DNA of 64,000 nucleotides from Vagococcus zengguangii (GCF_005145005.1 NZ_CP039712.1:465001-529000); one strand, 5' to 3'; shown: positions 27,434-37,112, counted from the first letter of the stretch. A program made the numbers and translations. Notes: generated by a model not told the origin, from the sequence alone.

Positions 27434-27774
27434 TGGACAAAAGAACCTTGCATGATGAATTTTCAAATATTGAAAATGATTTGAAACAAATGATTCTTCG
27501 TTTGAGTGAAATGAAGAGCACCGTTGAAAGTTTGACTGAAAAAAATGTCCATCTAGAAGTAGAAAACAAACATTTACGTTCACGCCTAATTGAATTAGAA
27601 AAAGAAACATCTGCGACAGCAACAGGTAAGAACGAGTTATCAAAATCACGTATGAACTTAGAAAAAATTTATGAAGATGGCTTCCATGTTTGTAATATTT
27701 ACTACGGTTCAAGACGTGAGAATGATGAAGAATGTGCCTTTTGTTTGGACGTTATCTACGGCGAACGTAAGTAA
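27433..27774 (+). CDS. yabA: Replication initiation control protein YabA
   Basis: 113 residues. The N-terminal leucine-zipper helix (about residues 5-55, KQMILRLSEMKSTVESL...) mediates tetramer formation. The C-terminal zinc motif FHVCNIYYGSR...CAFC is the DnaA/DnaN interaction end. YabA restrains DnaA by bridging it to the beta clamp. It overlaps the ricT stop (TAATG) and is followed by a terminator. Confidence 0.94.
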   Translation: MDKRTLHDEFSNIENDLKQMILRLSEMKSTVESLTEKNVHLEVENKHLRSRLIELEKETSATATGKNELSKSRMNLEKIYEDGFHVCNIYYGSRRENDEECAFCLDVIYGERK

Positions 27775-27776
27775 GG

Positions 27777-27815
27777 AAGTTGGGAGACAGGTAGAAACTG
27801 ATCCCAACTTTTTTA
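27777..27815 (+). terminator. Rho-independent terminator after yabA
   Basis: AAGTTGGGA (27777-27785) pairs with TCCCAACTT (27802-27810), followed by TTTTT. Confidence 0.85.
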
Positions 27816-27860
27816 CTTAATTAAAGTGGAACAAATAATATAGTTGTAAGGAGTAACGTC

Positions 27861-28736
27861 GTGAATAGACAAAAAAGTTATAAAGAATTAGATGGTAGAG
27901 GCTGTTTGTATTTAGTCCCAACCCCTATTGGTAATTTAGAAGACATTAGCTATCGCGCCCTTAAAATATTGAATGAAGTGGACTGGGTGGCAAGTGAAGA
28001 TACACGTAATACACAAAAATTATTGAATCATTTTGAAATCAAAGTCAATCAAATTAGTTTTCATGAACATAATAGTCAACAACGTATTCCGGAATTAATT
28101 GCCTATTTACAAGCGGGTCAATCGATTGCTCAGGTTAGTGATGCTGGCATGCCTTCTATTAGTGACCCGGGTCATGATTTAGTCCAGGCGTGTATTGTTG
28201 AGAATATTCGCGTGGTGTCTTTACCAGGAGCAACTGCTGGCGTGACTGCCTTGATTGCATCAGGGTTACCCTCGGATCAATTTACTTTTGTCGGCTTTTT
28301 ACCTCGTAAAAAAGGAGAACAAAAAGCGATTTTTGAAAAACTAATGGGGCGAGAAGAAACACAAATAATCTATGAATCACCCTATCGTGTTAAGTCAACA
28401 TTAGAAAATATGCTCGATGTTTATCCAGAGACGCATCCGGTTGTTTTATGCCGTGAGTTGACAAAAATCCACGAAGAGTACTTACGTGGTAGCATTCGTG
28501 AATTGTTAGATTACTTGTCAGAGAACGATATTAAAGGAGAATGTTGTTTACTAATTGGTGGCGGAACTGAGCAACTGGCGCAAGAACAAGCTGAGCAACT
28601 AACTTTAACAATTAAAGAGCATGTCGATACTTTAATGACAGAACAGCAATTATCTTCTAAGGCTGCGATTAAAGAAGTGGCGAAAATTAGAGGGTTGAAA
28701 AAGCAAGAGGTTTATAAAGAATATCATGAGATATAA
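27861..28736 (+). CDS. rsmI: 16S rRNA (cytidine-1402-2'-O)-methyltransferase
   Basis: A 291-residue SAM-dependent methyltransferase of the tetrapyrrole-methylase fold. Signature segments are LYLVPTPIGNLEDISYRAL, ASEDTRNTQKLL, QVSDAGMPSISDPG and the late CRELTKIHEEYLRG. It methylates C1402 of 16S rRNA. Start is GTG at 27861, 8 bp after AAGGAG. It is the last housekeeping gene before the surface cluster. Confidence 0.95.
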   Translation: MNRQKSYKELDGRGCLYLVPTPIGNLEDISYRALKILNEVDWVASEDTRNTQKLLNHFEIKVNQISFHEHNSQQRIPELIAYLQAGQSIAQVSDAGMPSISDPGHDLVQACIVENIRVVSLPGATAGVTALIASGLPSDQFTFVGFLPRKKGEQKAIFEKLMGREETQIIYESPYRVKSTLENMLDVYPETHPVVLCRELTKIHEEYLRGSIRELLDYLSENDIKGECCLLIGGGTEQLAQEQAEQLTLTIKEHVDTLMTEQQLSSKAAIKEVAKIRGLKKQEVYKEYHEI

Positions 28737-29229
28737 GGATACCATGATAGTTTTTAAATACAGATTCTATTATTAATTTTTCACTATTGAAAATATTTTT
28801 GACTAAAAAAAGAAAAATATTTAGTTAATATTTAATTATTTCTCATTATTTTTACTTTAAATTGTAAAATAGGGACATAATAGTTTGTATATATTGTTAA
28901 TATCGTTGATTTTTTAAATTTAAATAATAAATAAAATTTTATTTTAAAAAGTTCAATTCAAAAATAATAATTTTTTGAATTGAACTTTATTTTTTTTTAT
29001 AACTATTATAATTAAGGGTAAATAAGTGAAAAATCTATTGCATACTTTATTTTTTATTAAGAAAGGAGGCATGCACTAGAAAAAGTTAAAATAAACGATT
29101 TTTCACTTAGATACTAGTTGATAAGATAGTCTAGTTTATATAAATCACTATCAAGGGATCGATTAGTTTTTAGAAGAATTATCATCTAGTTTATAAGATG
29201 ATAAAAAATAATGAAGGTAGGGGAAACTA
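28737..29229 (+). other. AT-rich 493-bp intergenic region with terminator and long leader
   Basis: No supported gene. A perfect 17-bp hairpin followed by a T-run at 28946-28998 is given separately. Downstream lies an isolated, near-perfect Shine-Dalgarno sequence AAGAAAGGAGG (29059-29069), followed after 1 base by ATG CAC TAG. Next come two related segments, GTCTAGTTTATA (near 29131) and ATCTAGTTTATA (near 29188), in the leader of the WxL gene at 29230. No promoter could be placed with confidence. Confidence 0.6.
28946..28998 (+). terminator. Rho-independent terminator between rsmI and the WxL cluster
   Basis: AAAGTTCAATTCAAAAA pairs with TTTTTGAATTGAACTTT, with a long T-run after it. Its AT-richness makes it weaker than its length suggests. 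Confidence 0.8.
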
Positions 29230-30183
29230 ATGAAAAAAGTAACACTATTTACAGTACTAGCAAGCTCTATGATTTTTGGAGGAGCCGTTCATGCGGAAGG
29301 ATTACCTGGTTCGGAAATTAGTGAACAAGGTGAAATTACTAATCCTGCAGGGTTTGACTCACAAGGGAAAGTTATTATTAATGAATATACTCCAGATCCA
29401 ACCGATCCAGAAACGACTAATCCGGTAGATCCATTGATTCCAGCGCCAACTGATCCAACTGATCCTGAAAATCCAGGGACTGGCGATAAACATCCATTAA
29501 GTATCGACCAAATCGCTAACTTTACATTTACAAAGGCAAAACAAGATGGACCTGTTGGTATTTATAATGATAGCAAAATATTCAGCTATAATGATGGTAC
29601 TACTAATAATAAACAGCTAGTTTTACAGGATGGTTGGTACTTAAATGCTGAAAATAAATTGATGAAAAAAGTGAAAAAAACAGTTGAAGGAGAATCAGAA
29701 CCTACTGAAATAGAAGTTTATATAGATGAGTCTGGACAAGAATTAGCGGATCAAACAGGTGCTAGTTCAACTGTTTATACAGATGCGAAGGCTTATGCTA
29801 AACGTATCCAAGTGTCTGACCGTCGTAAAGAAGGACAAACTTATGGTTGGAATTTAACTTTAAAAACATCTCCATTTGAAAATGCTGGTAAAGTTTTAGA
29901 TTCTACAATTTTTAATATTCCTATGCAACAAGTAAGTGAAGAAACAGAATTTGGTAGTCCTATTAGCAGTGTTAATGCTAATCCACAAACTTTTATCGGA
30001 GATGCTACTGCGGGTACCACTCAAACAATCGCAAATGTAACCGGTGACAATACTTCTCGTGGTACATGGGTATTTTCTGTAGCTGATGCTACCATGGATG
30101 TAAAAGATCCTAATGCTAAAGGTACCTACACAAGTACTTTTAACTGGACTATTACGGAAGAAACTCCTTCTGAAACACTGTAG
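29230..30183 (+). CDS. WxL-domain cell-surface protein
   Basis: 317 residues. A signal peptide (MKKVTLFTVLASSMIFGGAVHA) is followed by a Pro/Thr/Asp-rich stretch (PTDPETTNPVDP..., about residues 55-85) and a C-terminal WxL domain. That domain carries the proximal motif GWNLTL and the distal motif YTSTFNWTIT...P. WxL domains attach non-covalently to peptidoglycan in enterococci and lactobacilli. It is first in the surface cluster, with its own terminator, so it may be expressed apart from the genes at 30412-36913. AGGTAGGGG lies before the ATG. Confidence 0.9.
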   Translation: MKKVTLFTVLASSMIFGGAVHAEGLPGSEISEQGEITNPAGFDSQGKVIINEYTPDPTDPETTNPVDPLIPAPTDPTDPENPGTGDKHPLSIDQIANFTFTKAKQDGPVGIYNDSKIFSYNDGTTNNKQLVLQDGWYLNAENKLMKKVKKTVEGESEPTEIEVYIDESGQELADQTGASSTVYTDAKAYAKRIQVSDRRKEGQTYGWNLTLKTSPFENAGKVLDSTIFNIPMQQVSEETEFGSPISSVNANPQTFIGDATAGTTQTIANVTGDNTSRGTWVFSVADATMDVKDPNAKGTYTSTFNWTITEETPSETL

Positions 30184-30312
30184 TATTTTTATTTATAGTT
30201 TAATAAAAGGATAGTAGTATCACCAATTTAAGTATTCTATAGTATGTTAAGTTATGAGGACATGATCCATGTTCAAGACTATATCTTTCATTAAGCATAT
30301 AGTGACATAATT

Positions 30313-30360
30313 TTCCTCAATCGTCTTTTTACTTTATAGAATGACGATTGAGGTTTTTTG
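30313..30360 (+). terminator. Rho-independent terminator after the first WxL gene
   Basis: CCTCAATCGTC (30315-30325) pairs with GACGATTGAGG (30343-30353), followed by TTTTTT. The remaining 30184-30411 region shows nothing else. Confidence 0.88.
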
Positions 30361-30411
30361 GTCTTTAGAATAGTTAAAAAATAAAGCGATACGTAAAGGA
30401 GGGAAAAAGAA

Positions 30412-30741
30412 TTGCTGAAGAAATATCGCTACAAGTTATTCATAGTAATTATGACATTGCATTTGTTTATCATTAATCCAATTTCACAACAAGCTTCAAC
30501 TTATGATCATACGGATGTTAGTGTTTCAATTAAAGCACCTTCTGCATCATCAGAAGAAAGTAATGATAACAAACTACCATTGCCTTCAGATGGACAAGCA
30601 ACGATTTCTACCACAAATAATGAGAGATTTCCGCAAACAAATGAAATCACTAGTCAAAACATGTCTTTGTTTGGAGTCTTGATACTATTATGTTCAATCG
30701 TGATTTTATTGAGGGAAAAGGAGGTGTTTGATAATGAATAA
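30412..30741 (+). CDS. Small sortase-substrate-like protein of WxL cluster (FPQTN motif)
   Basis: 109 residues. Signal or anchor helix (YKLFIVIMTLHLFIINPI) at the N-terminus, a Ser/Asn-rich middle, then a sortase-type C-terminus: FPQTNE near residue 73, a hydrophobic stretch (MSLFGVLILLCSIVILL) and a charged end. WxL clusters usually carry a small LPXTG protein in this place. Here the motif is FPQTN, with both the Leu and the Gly replaced. Start is TTG at 30412, 8 bp after AAAGGAGGG. It overlaps the next gene by 8 bp. Confidence 0.82.
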   Translation: MLKKYRYKLFIVIMTLHLFIINPISQQASTYDHTDVSVSIKAPSASSEESNDNKLPLPSDGQATISTTNNERFPQTNEITSQNMSLFGVLILLCSIVILLREKEVFDNE

Positions 30742-31234
30742 GTCACTATTCAAAGTAATTGGGATAATTTTCTTGAGCTTTTTAATAGTAACGAGTCCCA
30801 AGTTATTAGCTACTGAGTTGTCCGGTGAAGGGTATGTTTCAACGGGAACCGTCATGATTCCACCAGGTAACTTATCTCTGAACTGCGTTGATAAATCTTT
30901 AAACTTTGGTGAAATTACTTTGTCTGATAAAACCCAAGTATTATCTAAAACAGGTCAACTAATTATTTCAGATTACACAACCCAGTTTGAAGGTTGGAAT
31001 GTTCAGGTTAAAAAAGTGGATAATCATTGGGATGATTCACTCAAATTAGCCATTAATGATAAAAAAAACAAATTGAATAACGAATTTCAACCTGTTGCTA
31101 ATCAATTACCTGGAGACTACGATGTTTATCAGTCACGAGAATTTTTAGCCTATTTAACGATTTCGCCGAAAGTAATACCAGATAATTATTCCACTAAAGT
31201 GATATGGAGCTTAGTACAAGGACCAGAAAGCTAG
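30734..31234 (+). CDS. Small WxL-domain secreted protein
   Basis: 166 residues. A signal peptide (MNKSLFKVIGIIFLSFLIVTSP) leads straight into a short WxL domain with the proximal motif GWNVQV and the distal motif YSTKVIWSLVQGP. There is no lectin or repeat region. ATG at 30734 follows AAGGAGGTG at optimal spacing, while a TTG 6 bp upstream is less likely. It is probably coupled to the FPQTN gene by overlap. Confidence 0.87.
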   Translation: MNKSLFKVIGIIFLSFLIVTSPKLLATELSGEGYVSTGTVMIPPGNLSLNCVDKSLNFGEITLSDKTQVLSKTGQLIISDYTTQFEGWNVQVKKVDNHWDDSLKLAINDKKNKLNNEFQPVANQLPGDYDVYQSREFLAYLTISPKVIPDNYSTKVIWSLVQGPES

Positions 31235-31268
31235 AATTAAATTTGTAAAAAAGGACGTGAATTTAAAG

Positions 31269-32315
31269 ATGAGTAAAATGATAAAAAAAACAGTTATGCT
31301 GTTGGTTAGTTTAGTATGTCTGATAGCAACGAAACAAATGGTATTTGCCGAACAAGAGGCTGAAGGAATGCTTTCATATATTGTCGAACCAATCTTTTCA
31401 GAAACGCAAGTAAATCCGAATGTTAGTTATTTTGATTTATTATCGAGACCTGGTAACGTAGAGGAATTTAAAATGAAAATTAGTAACACAAGCAATCATC
31501 CAATCAAAGTCAACGTTACTCCATATACTGCTAGAACTGCTACTTCAGGAACAGTTGATTATATGGATGATAATCTACCACTCACTAAGAATCTACCAGT
31601 TGAATTTTCAACAATTGTCTCTAAAAAACAAACGGTCTCATTGAAAAAATTTGAAGAAAAAGTAATTACGTTTGAAATGACACTGCCTGAAAAAGAGTTT
31701 GATGGTTCAATTGTGGGGAGCTTTGTATTTCAAGAAGAAAAAAGTTCAGATGAAAAAGAAAAGGATACGAATAAAAAGGGAAATATTATAATAAAAAATG
31801 TTTTTTCTACTTATATTGCAGCAATTGTTAGAGAAACAGATGTCGTAACCAACCTTGAGTTTGAGCTAGGTAAAGTTGGAATTTCAAATAATAGTGGGAG
31901 TTTTTCGCTAACAAGTGAGATAAAAAATATGTCGCCTAAGTTATTTTCAGATTATTCATTAGAAGGTTCTGTTACTAATAAAAAAGGTGAAAAAGTTGCT
32001 GATATTAAAAATAAATCATTTGCCATGGCACCCAATTCAATTTTTAATTTCTCATCAGCGGTCGATCCGAATAAGTTCGTAACAGGCAATTACGAATTAA
32101 AAATGCGTATTTATAATAAAAATAAGACTGAACATTGGGATTTGTCTAAAAAATTTAGTGTTACTAGGAAAGAACGAGAAGCGATTATAGAGGAAACTTA
32201 TGGTGAGGTTAAATCAGACATCAACTGGTTATTAATTATATTATTAGGATCTATCATCGTTATCTTAATAACTATTTTAATTTACTTAATAGTTAAAAGA
32301 AAAAACAATGATTAG
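31269..32315 (+). CDS. DUF916/DUF3324 membrane protein (WxL-interacting type), copy 1
   Basis: 348 residues. Signal peptide, DUF916 domain (SYFDLLSRPGNVEEFKMKISN..., VTPYTARTATSGTVDY), then DUF3324 (about residues 175-300) and a C-terminal membrane segment (INWLLIILLGSIIVILITILIY) with a Lys/Arg tail. Proteins of this plan bind WxL partners and hold them at the cell surface. ATG at 31269 is preferred; a GTG 12 bp upstream sits almost on the AGGA ribosome site. It resembles the third copy (33357) more than the second. Confidence 0.88.
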   Translation: MSKMIKKTVMLLVSLVCLIATKQMVFAEQEAEGMLSYIVEPIFSETQVNPNVSYFDLLSRPGNVEEFKMKISNTSNHPIKVNVTPYTARTATSGTVDYMDDNLPLTKNLPVEFSTIVSKKQTVSLKKFEEKVITFEMTLPEKEFDGSIVGSFVFQEEKSSDEKEKDTNKKGNIIIKNVFSTYIAAIVRETDVVTNLEFELGKVGISNNSGSFSLTSEIKNMSPKLFSDYSLEGSVTNKKGEKVADIKNKSFAMAPNSIFNFSSAVDPNKFVTGNYELKMRIYNKNKTEHWDLSKKFSVTRKEREAIIEETYGEVKSDINWLLIILLGSIIVILITILIYLIVKRKNND

Positions 32316-32345
32316 TATGAATTACTCAGAACGGATGATGACAGT

Positions 32346-33332
32346 ATGTCGAATAAATTAGTTCGCTTAGTGCTGGTTTTGTTAGGTATGATTCTCTTCT
32401 CTAATAAGAAAGAGGCTACAGATACCGACTTTTCAGTTAGGATATTACCTGCAGCCCACCAATTAGAAGAATATCATAAGTATTTTAATTTATTATTGGC
32501 ACCGGGTGAAACAGATGCATTACCTATTGCTATTTCAAATGAGAGTCAACAAGCTAAAGTATTTACAATAACTATTTGTGACGCTTCAACTAATAGTCAC
32601 GGCATTGTTGATTATTCCAAGGATATCCCTACATTTTACGATGACAAGCGTGTGAAAGTAACCGACCTTTTTGATAAAACAAAGATGCAGGTAACGGTTC
32701 CAGCATGGAGTGAACATCAACTTGAAATTCCTATTAAAATGGTATCTCAAAATTTTGATGGCGTTATCTTGGGTGGGGTAACGATTAGCGAAAAGAAGGA
32801 ATCAGAAGAGATGGTCGCAAATTTATATGCGTATACTTTTGCTATTCAAATCCGTCAAAATTCTCATGAAGTCATACCAAAGATTCACTATCAAAAAATA
32901 GAAGTGGAGCGCTTTGGTTCCGATTATGCGATTGCCATGACACTAAATAACCCAACACAAACTTTAGTCGCACATTTAAAAGGAGAGTTTAAACTGTCTG
33001 ATATTCAGTCAAAAAAAGTTATATATAAAGAAACTCGAGATAATCTTAGTATAGCTCCAAACAATCGTTTTAAATTGCCAATTTATTTGGATGAGAATCT
33101 AAAGAAAGGGCATTACCGTTACGAAATTATTCTTAAAAATACAGAGGATGAGTGGCGTTTTGTAGATGATATTCTAATTACTTCCAAAGAGGAAAATCAG
33201 CTTCACGAATTGGAAGAAAGAAAGAAAATTAATGATAAATTGGTATTTTATATATTATTAACCGTCGTTTTTATCTTATTTTTAATCATAATGAAGGAAT
33301 TACGAGGTAGGAGTAAAATGAAAAATAATTAA
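32346..33332 (+). CDS. DUF916/DUF3324 membrane protein, copy 2
   Basis: 328 residues. Short hydrophobic N-terminus (LVRLVLVLLGMILF), DUF916 (YHKYFNLLLAPGETDALPIAISN, STNSHGIVDY), DUF3324-like second domain, then a C-terminal membrane helix (FYILLTVVFILFLIIM) and basic tail. It is more diverged than its two neighbours. The ribosome site is poor (ATGATGACAGT before the ATG), which may mean lower expression or coupling to the gene 31 bp upstream. Confidence 0.84.
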   Translation: MSNKLVRLVLVLLGMILFSNKKEATDTDFSVRILPAAHQLEEYHKYFNLLLAPGETDALPIAISNESQQAKVFTITICDASTNSHGIVDYSKDIPTFYDDKRVKVTDLFDKTKMQVTVPAWSEHQLEIPIKMVSQNFDGVILGGVTISEKKESEEMVANLYAYTFAIQIRQNSHEVIPKIHYQKIEVERFGSDYAIAMTLNNPTQTLVAHLKGEFKLSDIQSKKVIYKETRDNLSIAPNNRFKLPIYLDENLKKGHYRYEIILKNTEDEWRFVDDILITSKEENQLHELEERKKINDKLVFYILLTVVFILFLIIMKELRGRSKMKNN

Positions 33333-33356
33333 GTCGTTGAAAAAAGGGTGAAATAA

Positions 33357-34394
33357 ATGAAATATAAACATTTAATTGGTTGCTTTATTTTGTTTCTAGT
33401 AGTTTTCTTTAATTCCATGATGACGTATGGAGAGGAAATAGAAGGGGGAATGCCCTATGATGTGCGAATCAATGTACCACAAAGTCAGAAAGAAAAAAAT
33501 TTAGGTTATTTTGATGTCATTGTTCCACCAGATAAAGAACAAGAGTTATCTATTAAGGTTAGAAATATTAGCCCCCAAAAAATAACACTTATATTAACAC
33601 CATATACAGCCACTACTAATGAAAATGGTGATATTGATTATGTAGGCAATCGCCATCAATTAAGTGATAGTATTCCTACAAAATTCAGTGATATTATTTC
33701 AAAAAAACAAACAGTTACACTGGAAAAAGATGAACAAAAAGATGTAGTTTTTACACTCAAAACACCAACTGAAAAATTTGATGGTGTGTTATTAGGTTGT
33801 ATAGATATTCACCAAGAACTAAAAGAACAGCTTGCCGGAGAGAAAGCAGTAAATCAGCAAGTAGGGATTCAAGTAAAAAATATCTTATCACAAACTATAG
33901 GTGTTGTCGTAAGAAATAGTAGAGAAGATGTCAAAGAAGATTTTGGGTTACTTGATGCGACATTGGTCAAAAATGATGAAAATCAAACGTTATCTTTTTC
34001 TATAGAAAATAAAGTGAGTAAAATCCTTAAAGGTTACTCATACGAAGCAAAGCTTTATGATGAAAAAGAGCAACTTATTTTTACGATGAATAAAGAAGAA
34101 TTCGACATGGCACCGAACAGTCTCTATAGAAATTTAGAAAAAATAACTAGTCAGCAACTTAATGAAGAAAGCTATACATTGAAGCTTAAAATTTATAATA
34201 AGAAAAAAAGTCAACAGTGGGAATTGTCAAAAGACATCAAAGTCAAAAAAAATCAAGATGATCGAAATCTTAGTGTTAAAATATCTAAATTGATGCCTAA
34301 TAATGACAAAAATTCGCTTATTTTAATGGCAGCAAGTGGTTTTGCTATTGTATTGCTTATTGCAATAAGTACCGTATTAAGAAAAAAACATTAA
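33357..34394 (+). CDS. DUF916/DUF3324 membrane protein, copy 3
   Basis: 345 residues. Signal peptide (LIGCFILFLVVFFNSMM), DUF916 (GYFDVIVPPDKEQELSIKVRN, LTPYTATTNENGDIDY), DUF3324 with the end pattern YTLKLKIYNKKKSQQWELSKD, and a C-terminal membrane helix (LILMAASGFAIVLLIAIS) with a basic end. The pattern NKKK...W(D/E)LSK is shared with copy 1, a sign of a duplication within the cluster. AAAAGGGTGA precedes the ATG. Confidence 0.88.
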   Translation: MKYKHLIGCFILFLVVFFNSMMTYGEEIEGGMPYDVRINVPQSQKEKNLGYFDVIVPPDKEQELSIKVRNISPQKITLILTPYTATTNENGDIDYVGNRHQLSDSIPTKFSDIISKKQTVTLEKDEQKDVVFTLKTPTEKFDGVLLGCIDIHQELKEQLAGEKAVNQQVGIQVKNILSQTIGVVVRNSREDVKEDFGLLDATLVKNDENQTLSFSIENKVSKILKGYSYEAKLYDEKEQLIFTMNKEEFDMAPNSLYRNLEKITSQQLNEESYTLKLKIYNKKKSQQWELSKDIKVKKNQDDRNLSVKISKLMPNNDKNSLILMAASGFAIVLLIAISTVLRKKH

Positions 34395-34441
34395 ATAATG
34401 ATGTATGTTGTTTAGGCACTTGATGAAAGGAGTGTATGGTA

Positions 34442-36913
34442 ATGAAAAAAAAATTTGTTAAACCTATCATTCAGGGCATTGCTATTTCATTAGTGGGTTT
34501 GTGTTTTAATCCCTTAACTAATAATGCAGCAGAAGAAAAAGCTATTGAAAAAGTCGATATTGATTCGGTTTTTGATATACCAACGATATCAGGTAAAACA
34601 AATGCAGCGTTTGTAGAAAATAATGAAGCGGTATTAACGAATAGTGGAAACTATCAAGTGGGAGCACTGTGGTGTAAACCGGGTTATGAAATTGATCTAA
34701 GTAAAGATTTTCATATGATCGCACACATTAGTCAAGAATCTATAGATAAGACGGATGCAACTGCTGCAGATGGAATGGTATTTGTTATACAAGGGGTAGA
34801 AGATGGTAAGAATCCTGTTTGGTTCACATATCCTGGAGGGTCATTAGGCGCATTGAGAGGAAGCAAAATGGATACCAACCTAGCTGGAAGTTCTAAAGAA
34901 CCTGGGATTCCAAATTCGATTGGCATTGAATTTGATAATTATTTTAATCATCCTAATAATTCAGGAGTTACATACAATAATGATAACTATATGGATAAAA
35001 AGCTAGGGAAAAGTAGTAACACTAAATTACCCCATTCAGCAGTTGTATATCCAAATGGAGGGGTTGACGCAGGGCTAAGTAAACCCAATGTACCAACCTA
35101 TGAAGCCTATTGGGATGGAGGATTAATTGTAGGGAAATGGCAATTGGCTGTTAACCATTATAATACGCAATTTTATTATAATAATGAATTATCAAATGGT
35201 CGTTACAATCGTTTTGAAGTTATATACAGTGGTGGAAATTTATCATATAAAATCAATGATTTACCGATGCAAACGGTAGATAAAAATATGTTTATGTATC
35301 ATGTTGCAAATACATCAAATAGTAGAGCCTACTGGGGCTTTACGGCTTCTACAGGACCTAGTAATGATAAATTAACTTCTACTCAAAAAGTTTGGTTTGA
35401 ACAAGTTCCTAATTTAGTAAATGCTGATACTACCGTTACGCTCCTAGATGAAGTCGGTAAACCAATTTCAGAAGGTCAAACAATTCAAGGAGGAGAAGAG
35501 GTTACAGTCAAAGCTAAAGCAAACTGGATAGGTGGAAATCAAAATTGGCAGAATTTAGTGATATCGACCGAGTTGCCTGATTCTTTAGAATTAGTGGCGG
35601 ATACTACAACACTAGATGGAGAAAAATTGGACGATTCAAAAGTTTGGTCTAGAGGTAATTTTACTTCGCCCACGATAGCAAAACTAGGGTCTAATGATGG
35701 CAATACGCAAACAGATAGTGAAGTTGTCTTTAAAGTTAAGGCTAAAAATGATAAGAAATACGAAGACCAATTCTTTACTTTTAATTTTCAAGGAGATAAT
35801 GCCTTATATAATGACATCAAAAGCACCTCTTTTATTGTAGATATTGCTGATTTATGGATAAATATCGTGACACCAAAAGAGGGTGATGTTATGTATTACA
35901 CTCCTTATACTGAAGAACAAGAGCCAATTAATGTTCACGTAAATTGGGGAGAAGAATCAGGTAATGGTGGAAAGCAAACATTAAAAATCAAACAGGAAGG
36001 ACAAGCGGATATCATAGTTGAAGAAGCCGATATTAGTGGAACAACGGGTGATTGGAATGTAGATATTGCAAAATACATCTATAGTAATGACGACCGAACG
36101 ACTGAAATACCTTTTGGCTCTTTTAGTTTAGAAGCAATTTTAGCCCCTCAATCGGGAAATAGTACTAGTTCAATTGTTAATCTATCTAAGAAAAGTCCCC
36201 CGTTCATTGTTAACATGGACACGTTAGAGGGTAAAATTTTTAATCGTGGTCAAACGGTAAATATATCGGGTCAATTAATCGATATGGATAGCAATCAACT
36301 AACGTATCATTTACTTTTAGATGACGTTGAAGTCTTTAAATTAGAGAGTCAAGAGATTGAGATGGGACAAAATACATCAATTGCTTTTAATTACACAATA
36401 CCCGAGGATTATACCCGAGGAAATTACCATGCAACTTTTTATGCAGAAGATAACGAAGGGCATCGTTCAAAAGTGGCTGATTTAGGAACGTTTACAATAG
36501 ATGGTATTTTTAATTTAAATGTTCCAAGTACGTTTGAGTACGGTAAGGTTGAAATCGGTAATAAAAACTATTTAGTAAATATCGGTGACGTAGAAGTAAT
36601 AGACTCTCGCATCACAAAAGCTAAATGGAATTTGAATGTACAATTAGAAAAAAATTTTTCCAAAACGTTAGCTGAGGGCAAAGAACAAATAACGCCAGAT
36701 AATTTCTTTAGTTATCATATGGGAAGTACGGTTAAATTAATTAACAGTAGCACTTCTCAATCGGTACTTGAAAATCAATTAGTAGGTGAAGAAGAGTTAG
36801 GGATAATTTTACCACAAAATAATCAAGATGGTTTTTATATAAAGAGTAATACTGAACTAACTAAAGGAACGTATGAAGCAGTGTTACATTGGTCATTAGA
36901 TACTGTTCCTTAA
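34442..36913 (+). CDS. Large WxL-type surface protein with L-type lectin-like domain
   Basis: 823 residues. Signal peptide (about 1-30), then a legume-lectin-like domain (about 50-300) with features such as DGMVFVIQG, NSIGIEFDNYFNH and RAYWGFTASTGPSND. Beta-sandwich repeats follow (about 310-660), and a C-terminal WxL domain has the motifs AKWNLNVQL and YEAVLHWSLDTVP, the latter fitting YxxxLxWxLxxxP. It probably binds host or environmental glycans and is held to the wall by the WxL domain. ATG at 34442 suits the AAGGAG spacing better than the ATG at 34436. Last gene of the operon. Confidence 0.88.
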   Translation: MKKKFVKPIIQGIAISLVGLCFNPLTNNAAEEKAIEKVDIDSVFDIPTISGKTNAAFVENNEAVLTNSGNYQVGALWCKPGYEIDLSKDFHMIAHISQESIDKTDATAADGMVFVIQGVEDGKNPVWFTYPGGSLGALRGSKMDTNLAGSSKEPGIPNSIGIEFDNYFNHPNNSGVTYNNDNYMDKKLGKSSNTKLPHSAVVYPNGGVDAGLSKPNVPTYEAYWDGGLIVGKWQLAVNHYNTQFYYNNELSNGRYNRFEVIYSGGNLSYKINDLPMQTVDKNMFMYHVANTSNSRAYWGFTASTGPSNDKLTSTQKVWFEQVPNLVNADTTVTLLDEVGKPISEGQTIQGGEEVTVKAKANWIGGNQNWQNLVISTELPDSLELVADTTTLDGEKLDDSKVWSRGNFTSPTIAKLGSNDGNTQTDSEVVFKVKAKNDKKYEDQFFTFNFQGDNALYNDIKSTSFIVDIADLWINIVTPKEGDVMYYTPYTEEQEPINVHVNWGEESGNGGKQTLKIKQEGQADIIVEEADISGTTGDWNVDIAKYIYSNDDRTTEIPFGSFSLEAILAPQSGNSTSSIVNLSKKSPPFIVNMDTLEGKIFNRGQTVNISGQLIDMDSNQLTYHLLLDDVEVFKLESQEIEMGQNTSIAFNYTIPEDYTRGNYHATFYAEDNEGHRSKVADLGTFTIDGIFNLNVPSTFEYGKVEIGNKNYLVNIGDVEVIDSRITKAKWNLNVQLEKNFSKTLAEGKEQITPDNFFSYHMGSTVKLINSSTSQSVLENQLVGEEELGIILPQNNQDGFYIKSNTELTKGTYEAVLHWSLDTVP

Positions 36914-36930
36914 ATATGCAAAGATAAAAG

Positions 36931-36967
36931 AAAATCTAAACAAAATATTTTTGTTTAGATTTTTTTG
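36931..36967 (+). terminator. Rho-independent terminator of the WxL operon
   Basis: AAAATCTAAACAAAA pairs with TTTTGTTTAGATTTT around a 4-nt loop, followed by T-run. Confidence 0.82.
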
Positions 36968-37112
36968 ATAATTTTTTAAAAATTATTGTTATTAAAAATA
37001 TAATAAATGGTTGTTTAATATATTTGTGTTAGAATTTAGTTTAGTTAAATATTTATATAAAAATAATATCTCATATTAATAAAATGAATATAAAAAGGTT
37101 AAGGTGAAACGA

